Origin: Massilia timonae CCUG 45783
GTDB taxonomy: Bacteria > Pseudomonadota > Gammaproteobacteria > Burkholderiales > Burkholderiaceae_D
Assembly (NCBI RefSeq): GCF_000315425.1
Contig: NZ_JH992923.1
Coordinates: forward strand, 1,086,789 to 1,150,788
DNA: 64,000 nucleotides
Direction of reading: 5' to 3'
Part shown: piece by piece, positions 1-8,855 of the stretch
How the letters are laid out: every line of letters begins with the position of its first letter
Position numbering within the stretch: the first letter of the stretch is position 1
The notes under the pieces: generated by a model
Database searches by the model: none
Told to the model about the DNA's origin: nothing
What the model saw: the letters and a program-made list of their open reading frames with translations, nothing else
Made by a program: the position numbers and the translations under genes

Positions 1-500
1 GGTAGGCGACATGACCCAGATCGCAACCCGCAACGGCCCCCTCCATCTGGCCGCATTCATCGACCTATGCACACATCGCGTCGTCGGCTGGACCACCGGT
101 GCAAGTCAAACTGCGAAGCTGGCAATCGCAGCGCTGCAGAATGGATTTGAGCAGCAAAAACCGCAAGCAGGTCTGATCTGTCACACCGATCAAGGCTCGC
201 AGTTCGCCTCCGCCATATTCAGAAATTATCTGAAGGATCAGCAGGCGCGACCAAGCATGAGCAGGCGAGGAAACTGCCACGACAATGCCGTGGCAGAGAG
301 CTTCTTTTCGAACCTGAAGAACGAAGTAACCCATCACACGATCTACGATAATCACGAGTCAGCATTGGCTGCAATCGCTGATTACATCGACGTGTATTAC
401 AATCAACAGCGCCTCCACCAAACCCTCGGCTACCGAACGCCCGCTCAGGTGGAAAAAATGCACAGGTGTACCTGATTAACCCTGTCCACCAATCCGGTGC
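1..500 (+). mobile_element. IS3-family insertion sequence, right-hand part only
   Basis: The window opens inside an insertion sequence. Only the end of its transposase gene and a short tail are present. The tail after the stop codon runs towards the 3' end of the GH35 gene. I could not fix the terminal inverted repeat because the left end is outside the window, so the right boundary is approximate. Confidence 0.55.
2..475 (+). CDS. IS3-family transposase, C-terminal part (5' end outside window)
   Basis: This is the catalytic (rve, DDE-type integrase) half of an IS3-family transposase, which cuts and joins DNA ends during transposition. The frame is open to the window edge (V-G-D before the first Met), so the gene starts upstream and the Met at 11 is internal. 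Visible motifs are HTDQGSQF, carrying the second catalytic Asp, and DNAVAESFFSNLKNE, carrying the catalytic Glu. The usual IS3 ending, YNQQRLHQTLGYRTPAQVE, follows. The first catalytic Asp is probably the one in FIDL near the start of the visible part. In most IS3 elements the full protein is made as an OrfAB frameshift product. The element sits just downstream of the GH35 gene and appears not to disrupt it. Confidence 0.9.
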   Translation, partial: VGDMTQIATRNGPLHLAAFIDLCTHRVVGWTTGASQTAKLAIAALQNGFEQQKPQAGLICHTDQGSQFASAIFRNYLKDQQARPSMSRRGNCHDNAVAESFFSNLKNEVTHHTIYDNHESALAAIADYIDVYYNQQRLHQTLGYRTPAQVEKMHRCT

Positions 501-539
501 ATCTCACTCCGACCCTCATTAATGGTGGAATAAGGATCG

Positions 540-3500
540 CTATTTTTGGGGTTGCCCATCCTGGACGGTCATTATCTCGACGGGGACGCCGCCGCGGGTC
601 GTGCGCAAAGTGACCAGCCTTATGGGTTCCAGCGCGTTCTCGGGGCGGCCGTCGGTCGTGACCGCCAGCGCGATCGTGTTCTCGCCGTTCGGGTTCAGGA
701 TGCCCGGCGGGATGACGAAGGTGCGCTGCGGGCCGATGTGGGCGATGAACTGGCCCATGTTCCAGCCGTTGACGAAAATCAGCGCGCGGTTGTCGCGTTC
801 GGAGCGTGGCTTGTCGGTGTCGCCGAAGGCCAGGGCGAGCTGGACGTCGTGGTCGCGCGGCAGGTCGAGCTTGAATTGCGTGCGCAGCCAATAGGTGCCG
901 GCGGCAGGCGGGGCGTCGGTCGGGCGAGCGGACTGCCAGCCCTGGGACGACGCGGTCGGCAGGTGCCAGCCGGCGCGCTCGCCATACAGCCCGCCGTTGT
1001 TCATCGGGCCGCGCACGCGGTCGACCAAGTCCTCGCCGCCCTGGCGGCCCTGGATGCGCCAGGCGATCGGCGTGCCGAAGCGCTGGCCGCCACGGCTCGT
1101 CAGCGAGGCCGAGATCAGGCCGCGCGCCTCGCGATGGAAATCGTCCGCCATCAGATTCCAGTTATGGCCGTTGTTGCGCACCATGACCGCGATCATGTGC
1201 TCGCCCGGCGTGAGCGTGCCCAGGTCGAGCTTGACGCTGTCGGTCGTCTCCGGGAACGAGCGCCCGGTGTCCAGCTCGTGCTGGCCGACGAAGCGGCCGT
1301 CGATCCATACCTGGATCATGCCGGCGCCGCCGGCCCCGTAGAACAGCTCGAGCCGGCTGGCCTTCGGGTCTGAGGTGGTGAAGCGACCGCGATACCACAC
1401 GTCGCCGTGGTGGAAGCCGTAGTCGCTCATCGCCAGGGTCGGCTGCCCGCGTTCCGGCATGGTCCAGGTCTGGGCCGCCGATGGACGCCGGTCGGCCCGC
1501 ACCCAGGCGCTGTCGTCGAAGCGAGGCGCCGCCTCCAGGCTGTCCATGCGCCGGGTCCAGGCCAGGCGCGCCAGGTCCGGCACGCGCACCTCCTCCGGGC
1601 CCTTCAGGCCGGCCGCGCGCACGCTGCCGTCCAGCTGGGGCGTGAGCGCCAGCGGTTGTCCGTTGAAGCTGGCCGTCTCGAACGCCGGCCCCCAGATCTC
1701 GATGGCGCCATCCTGGTCGACATCGCCCGTCATGGCAAGCAGGCCGTCGGCGAGCCGCGCCGATCGCACCAGCGCCGGCGTCAGTTGCAAGGCGCGTCCG
1801 GCCCCGGTGTCCTGGGTCCAGAACCGCATGCTGGTCTGTTCGTCCGCCAGCAGGAGCAGCATCGGGGCGCGCCCACCACCCGAGATGCGCACCCGCGCCA
1901 GGCCTTCGTGCACGTAGTTCAGCATCAGGTCGCCCCTGGCCGCGTCCCAGCGCGACTGCACCCGGCCCGCCAGCACCTCGACCTGCGGCGCGCCGGCATA
2001 GCGCAGCACGGTCTCGCCCTCGAGGCCGTCGCGTCCGTGCAGCAGCACGATGTCGCGTTCACCGTCGCGCAGGTGCGTCTGCAGCTCGGAGGTCGAATAC
2101 ACCAGGCGCTGGCGTTCCATGTCGTAGGAGGCCAGCAGCATGCGCGCGTCCTGCCCGCGCAGAATCGAGGCGATCGTGTACTCGCCGTCGCGCGTGGCGA
2201 GCCTGACGCTGAAGCGCTCCTCGCCCTTGCCATCGAGGGGGTTGTGGGCCGCGAACACCACGTGGGCGCCCAGGCGCTTGTTGACGTTGTGGTAGACCTT
2301 GACCTTGCCGCCCGCCGGCGCCAGCGGCGGCCCCTTGTCCATCTCGGCCAGTACCGCTTCGGCGGCCTGGACGAACATGCCCTGCTGCTTGAGCGCATAG
2401 GCCTTGGGACGCAGGCCGCGGTCTTCCGCAATCGCCGCGCCGTAGTCGTACGAGGTGTAGACCACCGGACCGGCCAGCCAGCCCCACGAAGTGCCGCCGA
2501 AGGTCATGTAGACGTTGTGGATCGTGATCCGGTTGATCAGGTTCGTCCCATAGAACACCCGCTGGTAGCCCTTGCCCTGGCGCTCGGCGGTGCAGGCATA
2601 GGTGCCGTTCGAGCCCCAGTAGTCGAACCAGCCGCCGCCCAGTTCCGCCGCGAAGCCCGGCGTGCCGGGGGAAGACAGCGCACCGGCGCGCGGGCCAGGC
2701 GCGCCATGGATGCCCCAGTCGGGCGCCTTGTTGGCGCCGGCGGGGTTGGCGTGCACGTCGCAGCTGCCGCCCGGGTAGCCGTCGAAGGCATAGATGTCGG
2801 TCGGGCCGGGATTGGCCCACGCCGCGCTCGAGTCCTTCGGCGTCCAGTCGGGCAGGCGGCCGGCGGCGTTGTGGAAGAACGGCACCGTGATGCCGTCACG
2901 GCGCGCCTTGCGCGCCAGGTGCTCCATCTGGCGCACGTGCTTGGGCTCCACCTTGCCCAGTTCGTTCTCGAGCTGGTAGGCGATCACGTTGCCGCCGCCA
3001 TCGGTGACCTGGTGGCGCGCGATGATCGCGTTCACCTGGGTCATCCACTCGTCCACCGCCGCCAGGTACACCGGGTCGTCGGTGCGCGCCTCACCGCGGT
3101 TGCGGAACATCCAGCCCGGATAGCCGCCGCCGGTCAATTCCGAGTTGATGTACGGGCCGGTGCGGGCGATGACGTACAGGCCCTCCTCTTTTGCGATCTG
3201 CAGCGCGCGCTCGACGTTGCGGATGCCCGAGAAATCGTAGACCCCGGGCGCCGGCGAATGGTAGCCCCAGTCAAAATAGAAGGCCACGCCATTGAAGCCG
3301 AGCGCCTTCATCTTCTGCATCACGTCGCGCCACAGGGCTGGGTTGGGCAGGCGGAACGGGTGGATCTCGCCCGACCACACCACCACCCGCTTGCCATCGA
3401 TCTTGAGGGAATACTGATCCCAGCTCACCTTCCGTGGCGCTCCCTTGGGCGCCGACACGCCGACCAGCTCCCCGGCATCGCCCGCCAACGCGCCAAACCC

Positions 3501-4346
3501 CGACGCCATCGCCGCGGTGCCGGTCAGGCGCCGCCGTTCGCCCCAGGTGCGGCCGCCATCGAGGCTGTCGGCGTGCCATGCGCGCCGACCGGCGTCGACG
3601 CCGTACAGGCGCAGGGCCAGGCCATGACGCACCAGGGCCGCCGCCGTCACGCCGGCGCCGAGCTTGTCCAGGGTGGCCTCGACCTTCCATGGGCCGGCCA
3701 GGGAGGCGGCGCGCGCCAGCGCCAGCCGGCCGCCCTGGTGGCGCGCCACCGCCACATAGCCTTCGCCATCGAGCAGAACGGCCGCGTCAAGGTGGCCGGC
3801 CAGCCCTTCCAGCCGCCGTGGCGCCGACCAGTTGGCCAGTTGCGCGTCCGGCGCGACCATGTGGACGCCCCCGGCGTTCGCGAACACGAGCTTGAGAGTG
3901 CCGTCGCGCTCGCGCACCCAGCCGGGCTTGCCGGACTGGCCGGCGCCGCCCAGCGGGATGTCGCGCAAGAACTCCCACTGCCGCAGATCGGGCGAGCGGG
4001 CCAGTCCGATGCCGCCTGCGCCGTTCGCATACGCCAGGTAGTAGCGACCGTCGGCGTGACGCGCCAGCGCCGGATCGCGCAGGTCGCCGGCGGGCGGAGT
4101 CCAGGTCTCGGAAGCCAGCGAGGTAAAATCGGCGCCGTCGTTCGAGACCAGGATGCTCAGCGCATTGGCCGCGCCGGCCGTCAGCGCCGGCATCAGGACG
4201 ACTCGGCCATCGCTGTCGCCTGCCTTGGCGGCGTCACGCGCCGCCTGCATCCCCGAACCCTGGGGAATGCCGAGCTCCTGGGCCGAGGGCAAGCCTGCCG
4301 CGCACAGGGCGGCGCAGGCCGCCGCCATCGAGTGATACCACTTCAT
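540..4346 (-). CDS. GH35 beta-galactosidase with N-terminal GH43-like propeller
   Basis: This is a secreted glycoside hydrolase of about 1268 residues, likely releasing terminal beta-galactose from plant side chains. A signal peptide covers about residues 1-22. Residues 40-300 look like a GH43/sialidase-type beta-propeller, with RDPALARHADGRYYLAY near 90. GH35 proper starts around 306 (KVSWDQYSLKIDGKR). QLENEL near 458-463 supplies the probable acid/base Glu462, and AAELGGGWFDYWG supplies the probable nucleophile Glu568. C-terminal jelly-roll galactose-binding modules follow (FVNGWNMGQF). The ATG at 4346 was chosen because AAAGGAG lies 6 nt upstream and a signal peptide follows directly; longer readings overlap the GH43 gene. 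The gene lies 31 nt after that GH43 gene, probably in one transcript. The propeller fusion is unusual for GH35, and its propeller seems to lack the GH43 acid Glu. Confidence 0.88.
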   Translation of the reverse strand: MKWYHSMAAACAALCAAGLPSAQELGIPQGSGMQAARDAAKAGDSDGRVVLMPALTAGAANALSILVSNDGADFTSLASETWTPPAGDLRDPALARHADGRYYLAYANGAGGIGLARSPDLRQWEFLRDIPLGGAGQSGKPGWVRERDGTLKLVFANAGGVHMVAPDAQLANWSAPRRLEGLAGHLDAAVLLDGEGYVAVARHQGGRLALARAASLAGPWKVEATLDKLGAGVTAAALVRHGLALRLYGVDAGRRAWHADSLDGGRTWGERRRLTGTAAMASGFGALAGDAGELVGVSAPKGAPRKVSWDQYSLKIDGKRVVVWSGEIHPFRLPNPALWRDVMQKMKALGFNGVAFYFDWGYHSPAPGVYDFSGIRNVERALQIAKEEGLYVIARTGPYINSELTGGGYPGWMFRNRGEARTDDPVYLAAVDEWMTQVNAIIARHQVTDGGGNVIAYQLENELGKVEPKHVRQMEHLARKARRDGITVPFFHNAAGRLPDWTPKDSSAAWANPGPTDIYAFDGYPGGSCDVHANPAGANKAPDWGIHGAPGPRAGALSSPGTPGFAAELGGGWFDYWGSNGTYACTAERQGKGYQRVFYGTNLINRITIHNVYMTFGGTSWGWLAGPVVYTSYDYGAAIAEDRGLRPKAYALKQQGMFVQAAEAVLAEMDKGPPLAPAGGKVKVYHNVNKRLGAHVVFAAHNPLDGKGEERFSVRLATRDGEYTIASILRGQDARMLLASYDMERQRLVYSTSELQTHLRDGERDIVLLHGRDGLEGETVLRYAGAPQVEVLAGRVQSRWDAARGDLMLNYVHEGLARVRISGGGRAPMLLLLADEQTSMRFWTQDTGAGRALQLTPALVRSARLADGLLAMTGDVDQDGAIEIWGPAFETASFNGQPLALTPQLDGSVRAAGLKGPEEVRVPDLARLAWTRRMDSLEAAPRFDDSAWVRADRRPSAAQTWTMPERGQPTLAMSDYGFHHGDVWYRGRFTTSDPKASRLELFYGAGGAGMIQVWIDGRFVGQHELDTGRSFPETTDSVKLDLGTLTPGEHMIAVMVRNNGHNWNLMADDFHREARGLISASLTSRGGQRFGTPIAWRIQGRQGGEDLVDRVRGPMNNGGLYGERAGWHLPTASSQGWQSARPTDAPPAAGTYWLRTQFKLDLPRDHDVQLALAFGDTDKPRSERDNRALIFVNGWNMGQFIAHIGPQRTFVIPPGILNPNGENTIALAVTTDGRPENALEPIRLVTLRTTRGGVPVEIMTVQDGQPQK

Positions 4347-4377
4347 ATCGCACTCCTTTGCTGCATATCCACGCTGT

Positions 4378-5409
4378 TCATTGCTTCGCTGCCTCCCTGT
4401 CTGCGACCGGCTCGCCGAAGTCGGGCATGCCGTCGTCGCGCCAGATGATCGCCTTCGCGCGCGTGTGGCGGTTCGGGTCGCGCAGCGGCTCGCCCACGAT
4501 GTCGCGATAGTCGCGCGCATGGTAGACCAGGATGTCGGTCTTGCCGTCCCGGCTGGTGGTAAAACTGTTGTGGCCAGGTCCATACTGGCCGGTCTTCTCG
4601 CTGCTGCGCAGGACCGGCTGCGGCGACTTGGTCCACGCGTCCGGGTCGAGCAGGTCGGCGTCCTCTTGCGCCCACAGCAGGCCGAGCGCGTAGTTGGCGT
4701 CGGTGGCGCTGGCCGAATAGGTCATCAGGACGCGGCCATGCTTGACCAGCACCGCCGGCGCTTCGTTGACCCAGTGGCCGATCCTTTCCCAGGCGTGCTC
4801 GGGACGCGTCAGCAGCACGGCCGGCTGGCGGATCGCCAGCGGACCGTCCATCCGCGCCAGGTAGATGTTGGTGCCCTTGCTGCCGTCCGGCGCGACCTGG
4901 GTCCATGAGAGGTAGCGCTGGCCGCGGTGCGCAAAGGTGGTGGCGTCGAGCGCGAAGCTCTCCCAGCCGGTCTTGAGCTGGCCGCGCTCGATCCATTCGC
5001 CCTCGAACGGATTCTCCGCGCTGTTCTCCAGCACGTAGAGCCGGATCTCCCACACCTTGTCGGCGCGGCCGGCGCTGAAGTACAGATACCACTTGCCGTC
5101 GATGCGGTGCAGCTCGGGCGCCCAGATGTGGGCGCCCATCTCGCCGCTGGCGTGCTTGCGCCAGACGACCCGGGCCTCGGCCTTCCCGAGTTCGGCGAGG
5201 CTGCGCGCGCGGCGCAGCTCGATGCGGTCGTACTCGGGCACCGTGGCCGTGAAATAGTACCAGCCGTCCGGATGCAGGATGACGTGGGGATCGGCGCGCT
5301 GGCGCACCAGGGGGTTGGCGAAGCCGGCATCATCGTCGGATGCGGCCGGGGCCTGGCAGCCGGCCAGCGCCAGCAGCATGCACAGGATTGGCAATGCATG
5401 GGATTTCAT
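4378..5409 (-). CDS. GH43 glycosidase lipoprotein (probable alpha-L-arabinofuranosidase type)
   Basis: This is a 343-residue lipoprotein of glycoside hydrolase family 43. The lipobox LAGC places the acylated Cys at 18, so the enzyme is probably anchored to a membrane facing the periplasm or surface. The three GH43 catalytic positions can be read: base Asp40 (RADPHVI), pKa-modulating Asp155 (ALDATTF) and acid Glu216 (NEAPAVL). The fold markers HIWAPELHRIDGKWYLYF and YGPGHNSFT are also typical. Its layout resembles the single-domain arabinofuranosidase/xylosidase-like GH43 proteins; substrate cannot be settled from sequence alone. The start at 5409 has GAGAGGA upstream. It follows the TonB receptor gene, with an intrinsic terminator in the gap, and precedes the GH35 gene. 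Confidence 0.88.
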   Translation of the reverse strand: MKSHALPILCMLLALAGCQAPAASDDDAGFANPLVRQRADPHVILHPDGWYYFTATVPEYDRIELRRARSLAELGKAEARVVWRKHASGEMGAHIWAPELHRIDGKWYLYFSAGRADKVWEIRLYVLENSAENPFEGEWIERGQLKTGWESFALDATTFAHRGQRYLSWTQVAPDGSKGTNIYLARMDGPLAIRQPAVLLTRPEHAWERIGHWVNEAPAVLVKHGRVLMTYSASATDANYALGLLWAQEDADLLDPDAWTKSPQPVLRSSEKTGQYGPGHNSFTTSRDGKTDILVYHARDYRDIVGEPLRDPNRHTRAKAIIWRDDGMPDFGEPVADREAAKQ

Positions 5410-5425
5410 GGTGTCCTCTCAAGCG

Positions 5426-5459
5426 AAAAAGCCAGCCACCCCATCAAGGTCGGCTGGCT
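5426..5459 (-). terminator. Rho-independent terminator after the TonB receptor gene
   Basis: On the minus strand AGCCAGCC pairs with GGCTGGCT across a loop of about 14 nt, followed at once by TTTTT. This is a classic intrinsic terminator. It lies 20 nt past the receptor stop codon and 17 nt before the GH43 start, so it would reduce read-through from receptor to enzyme genes. Confidence 0.85.
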
Positions 5460-5478
5460 GCAGACATCGGGAACGAGA

Positions 5479-8400
5479 TCAGATCTTGACGCCCAGGGTC
5501 AGGAAGTAGCGGCGTCCAGACCAGGCCAGTTCGTTGATCCGGAACGGGTCGCCCGCATCGCTGCGCTGCACTTCGTCGGTCAGGTTCTTGCCCTCCAGCG
5601 CGATCGACACGCGGTCATTGAAGCGCCACTGGATCTTCGCGTCCAGGAAGCCGGTCTTTTCCTGGAATACCGGGTTGCCCGAGACGTCGTTGGCGCCGGT
5701 GAAGAAGCGGTCGCGGTAGGTATAGGCCAGGCGCGCATTGACCGGGCCCTGGTCATACCACAGCGAGAGGTTGTAGGCGGTCTTCGACATGCCGGGATAT
5801 GGCAGCACGGTGTCGTCGAGCAGGTTCAGGCGCTCCTTGCCCGGCGCGTACTTGTAATCCATGCGGGTGTAGTTGGCGTCGATGCCGAAGCCGCTCAGCC
5901 AGCCCGGCAGGAACGTCAGCGCGGTGCGGCCGGCCAGCTCGATGCCCTTGGTGGTGGCGCCCTCGCCGTTGACGGCTTGGGTGACGTTGAAGCGCTGGCC
6001 GTTCTTGAACAGGTCGACGTCACGGGTGAGCACGCGCTCGATCACGTAGCTCGAGATGTCCTTCTCGAACACGGCCAGCGACAGCTGGCTGTCCGGCGTC
6101 GGGTAGTACTCGAGGCTGAAGTCGGTGTTGGTCGAGCGGTAGGGCTTCAGGTCCGGATTGCCGGCGGTGCAGGTGTCGACGCCTTCGCCGCCGAACTGTG
6201 GGTTGCCGCTGCCCAGGACGCAGGTGGCGTTCGGCGCCAGCAGGTCCATGCGCGGGCGCGCCATCGCCTTGGCCCAGCCGACACGGGCAAGGAACTTGTT
6301 GTCGATGAACCAGAAGGCGCCATTGAAGCTCGGCAGCCAGTCGTGGTAGGTGTTGTCGACCGTGACGACCCCGTTGCTCATGACGACGTCGGTGTAGGTC
6401 GTGGAGCCGGGGGAGGTTTCGGTACGCACCGAATAGCGCTGCAGGCCCGAGGACTTGTTGTCGGTGCGGGTATATCGCATGCCGATATTGCCGTCGACCT
6501 CGTAGCCGAACAACTGCGTGGCCCAGTCCAGGCGCAGATAGGTGGCGGCGATCTTTTCTTCCACGCCGAACGCCGGGATCTGCGGATAGACGTTGCCGTC
6601 GCTGCCGGGCGAGTCATACAGGTAGTCGTGGTTGAAGGCCGACGTGTCGAAGAACGGCAAGGCATTCGCGAACACCGGCGACATCCAGCCGGACGGCATG
6701 CCCTTGACGTCCCCCAGGCCGCCGAAGAAGGTGCCGGGCGAACGGCCGCTGACGGCGCTGATCAGCTGCGCCATTTGCGCGGCGTTGATGTAGCGGGTCG
6801 AATAGCCCGAATTGATGAAGGACTGGGCGTCGTTCGGACGCTGCGCGCCGCCGGTATAGAACGGATCGTAGATCGCGGTCTGGTTGATGTTGGCGCCGCG
6901 CACATTGATGTCGTCGGCGGTCGACGCCGGGTTGGCGCCAGTGCTGGCGAGGTAGCCGCCGCCGTTGTACTGGGTCGATTCGGCCTTGCGCGCCTGGGCG
7001 CCGAACCACAGCTTGGTGAAGAACGGCGTCGTCAATCGATAGCGCAGGTCGACCTTGGCCTGGTCTTCCTGGTTCTTGGTCTCGCTCGGGCGGTACTGGA
7101 GCTGCGCCTGGACGTAGGAGGCCGGATCATCCGGGCTGTAACCGGACGGGAAGGTAAAGCGCGGCAGGCCCTGGTCGTCCAGGGTCACTTTCAGCCCCGG
7201 CGCATTCTGGGTCAGCGCGATGTTGTTGCTGTCGCTGTCGTAGTGCGAGCGCGAGGTGCCGAACAGGCCCTCGACCTCGAGGCGGTCGCGCTTGTAGAGG
7301 AAGCCCGAGGTGGCATAGCGCGAATCGATGTCGAGCTGGAAGTCGCGCGCCGAGGTGCCGAAGGCGCCCTGCCCGCCCCGGCCAGCCGCGTACAGGCAGT
7401 TGCCGACGGTGTAGGAGGTGACGTGGTGGTTCGTGATCACCATATCGTCCGGCGTCGTGGCCGCCGGCACGCACGTGCCGACCGTGGTCGGCACGCCGGT
7501 GGCCGGGTTGTAGACCGGCGCCTGGCCGGCGTTCGCCAGGCGATTCGCATCCGGGAAGTCGGTGCCGAAGTTACGGTCGTTCAGGCGCTGACGCTGGGTA
7601 TTGGCCTGGTAGCTCACCCAGGCGTTGAAGTTCTTGCTGAACTCGTACTGCGCAGTGACCTCGCCCGACGAACGCTTGTGGTCGCGGGTCCAGATGCCGT
7701 AGCGCGCAATGCCCGGCGAGTAGTCGAACCACTGGCGCCGGCAGGCATCCGCCTGGGCGGAGCTCAAGCCCGAGGTGGCGCAGCTGGCCGCATCGCCGAT
7801 CGCGGCCAGGCGCGGATCGGTGCTGACCACGGTCTTCTCGGGCGACTTGTCCCAGTCCTGGATGAAGCGCCACGAGGTGTTGCGCGCGTAGTCATTGCGG
7901 GTGTGAACCTCGTCGTAGACGAAGTTGGCCATCAGGCCCAGCTTGCCGCCCAGGTACTTGTCGGCCATGTACAGGTTGCCGCGCGGCTGGACGCCGCCGC
8001 GCGAAGTCGCGTGTTCGGCCGAGATGCTGGTGCCGATGGTCGGCTCCTTGAAGTCGAGCGGCTTGCGCGTCTTGATCGACACCGAGCCGCCGACGCCGCC
8101 TTCGGTCATGTCCGCGGTGATGCCCTTGTAAACGTCGATCGAGCCGATCAGCTCCGACGCCAGCTCGCGCAGCTCGGCGCCGCGGCCCGCGGTGCCGCTC
8201 GTGTTCAGCACCGACATGCCGTTGATCTCGATGCGGTTCAGGTCCGGCTCGACGCCGCGGATCGAGATCTGCGAGCCTTCGCCGAAATCGCGCGACAGCT
8301 GCACGCCGGTCACGCGCGACAAGGCTTCGCCCACGTTCTTGTCGGGGAACTGGCCGATGTCTTCGGCCACGATCGAATCGGACACGGTGCTGGCGCGCAG

Positions 8401-8658
8401 CTTGCGATCGATGGCCGATGCCACCGAGCGGCGCGTGCCGGCGATGTAGACCACGGCCGGCGCGGTCTCGCCGTCGCTGATGGTGGCTGGCGGGGTGCTG
8501 GCCGATGGCGCGGTCGAAGCCGGGGCTGGATTCGCCGGCGTCTGCGCCGCTTCCTGCGCCAGCGCGCCATGCGCGGCCAGGAGGGCGATCACTGCGGCTA
8601 CCGCCCGCGCGCAGCGGGTCGGGTGAAGCACGTGCGTGCGTGTCGTTGCTTGGTTCAT
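5479..8658 (-). CDS. TonB-dependent outer-membrane receptor (Xanthomonas/Caulobacter type)
   Basis: This is an outer-membrane beta-barrel of 1059 residues that would import an oligosaccharide using TonB energy. A signal peptide ends near AHGALAQ (about residue 35). The plug domain follows, with SDSIVAEDIGQFPDKNVGEAL, VTGVQLSRDFGEGSQISIRG and IEINGMSVLN. These segments are typical of the large receptors found in carbohydrate-use loci of xanthomonads and caulobacters. No N-terminal secretin/STN signalling domain is seen, so it is probably not a transducer type. The barrel runs to the C-terminal end RYFLTLGVKI. It is the first gene of a minus-strand set with GH43 and GH35 enzymes, so the ligand is probably a galactose/arabinose-rich fragment. 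Confidence 0.92.
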   Translation of the reverse strand: MNQATTRTHVLHPTRCARAVAAVIALLAAHGALAQEAAQTPANPAPASTAPSASTPPATISDGETAPAVVYIAGTRRSVASAIDRKLRASTVSDSIVAEDIGQFPDKNVGEALSRVTGVQLSRDFGEGSQISIRGVEPDLNRIEINGMSVLNTSGTAGRGAELRELASELIGSIDVYKGITADMTEGGVGGSVSIKTRKPLDFKEPTIGTSISAEHATSRGGVQPRGNLYMADKYLGGKLGLMANFVYDEVHTRNDYARNTSWRFIQDWDKSPEKTVVSTDPRLAAIGDAASCATSGLSSAQADACRRQWFDYSPGIARYGIWTRDHKRSSGEVTAQYEFSKNFNAWVSYQANTQRQRLNDRNFGTDFPDANRLANAGQAPVYNPATGVPTTVGTCVPAATTPDDMVITNHHVTSYTVGNCLYAAGRGGQGAFGTSARDFQLDIDSRYATSGFLYKRDRLEVEGLFGTSRSHYDSDSNNIALTQNAPGLKVTLDDQGLPRFTFPSGYSPDDPASYVQAQLQYRPSETKNQEDQAKVDLRYRLTTPFFTKLWFGAQARKAESTQYNGGGYLASTGANPASTADDINVRGANINQTAIYDPFYTGGAQRPNDAQSFINSGYSTRYINAAQMAQLISAVSGRSPGTFFGGLGDVKGMPSGWMSPVFANALPFFDTSAFNHDYLYDSPGSDGNVYPQIPAFGVEEKIAATYLRLDWATQLFGYEVDGNIGMRYTRTDNKSSGLQRYSVRTETSPGSTTYTDVVMSNGVVTVDNTYHDWLPSFNGAFWFIDNKFLARVGWAKAMARPRMDLLAPNATCVLGSGNPQFGGEGVDTCTAGNPDLKPYRSTNTDFSLEYYPTPDSQLSLAVFEKDISSYVIERVLTRDVDLFKNGQRFNVTQAVNGEGATTKGIELAGRTALTFLPGWLSGFGIDANYTRMDYKYAPGKERLNLLDDTVLPYPGMSKTAYNLSLWYDQGPVNARLAYTYRDRFFTGANDVSGNPVFQEKTGFLDAKIQWRFNDRVSIALEGKNLTDEVQRSDAGDPFRINELAWSGRRYFLTLGVKI

Positions 8659-8681
8659 CTGTCGTCGTCTCCAAGGGCTCT

Positions 8682-8710
8682 GTTATAGGTGTACTGCTTG
8701 GCCTTGAAAA
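8682..8710 (-). promoter_or_regulatory. Candidate sigma-70 promoter of the TonB receptor gene
   Basis: On the minus strand TTTTCA (4 of 6 consensus positions) and TATAAC (5 of 6) are separated by exactly 17 nt. Transcription would begin about 15-20 nt before the receptor ATG, leaving a very short leader that still contains GGAG. This is a match by eye, not by scoring. Confidence 0.4.
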
Positions 8711-8792
8711 CATTCTATGTGCGTACAGTCGCCTGATTCCATATGGCATTGAAAGAATCATGCACCTGATCGAAAGGGGCGCATTCGACCTG

Positions 8793-8818
8793 GAATCGCT
8801 CAAGCGATTGAGCGATTC
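8793..8818. repeat. Perfect 11-bp inverted repeat upstream of the receptor gene
   Basis: GAATCGCTCAA and TTGAGCGATTC form a perfect inverted repeat around a GCGA centre. It lies between the broken GH2 gene and the receptor promoter, about 80 nt upstream of the candidate -35 box. There is no T-run on either side, so an operator or activator site is more likely than a terminator. Confidence 0.6.
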
Positions 8819-8855
8819 CCTGGGTTTGCATGGCGCACGCGCCGCACCGCCCGCA

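Noticed and set aside
1407-4448. A 1013-codon open frame on the plus strand opposite the GH35 gene
   Set aside because: It is the antisense shadow of a GC-rich gene: composition is extreme in Arg, Ala, Gly and His, with no family motif, while the minus strand encodes clear GH35 motifs.
4927-8688. A 1253-codon open frame on the plus strand opposite the TonB receptor gene
   Set aside because: It mirrors the receptor gene, and its residues are low-complexity R/A/G/V. The receptor plug motifs on the other strand settle the coding direction.
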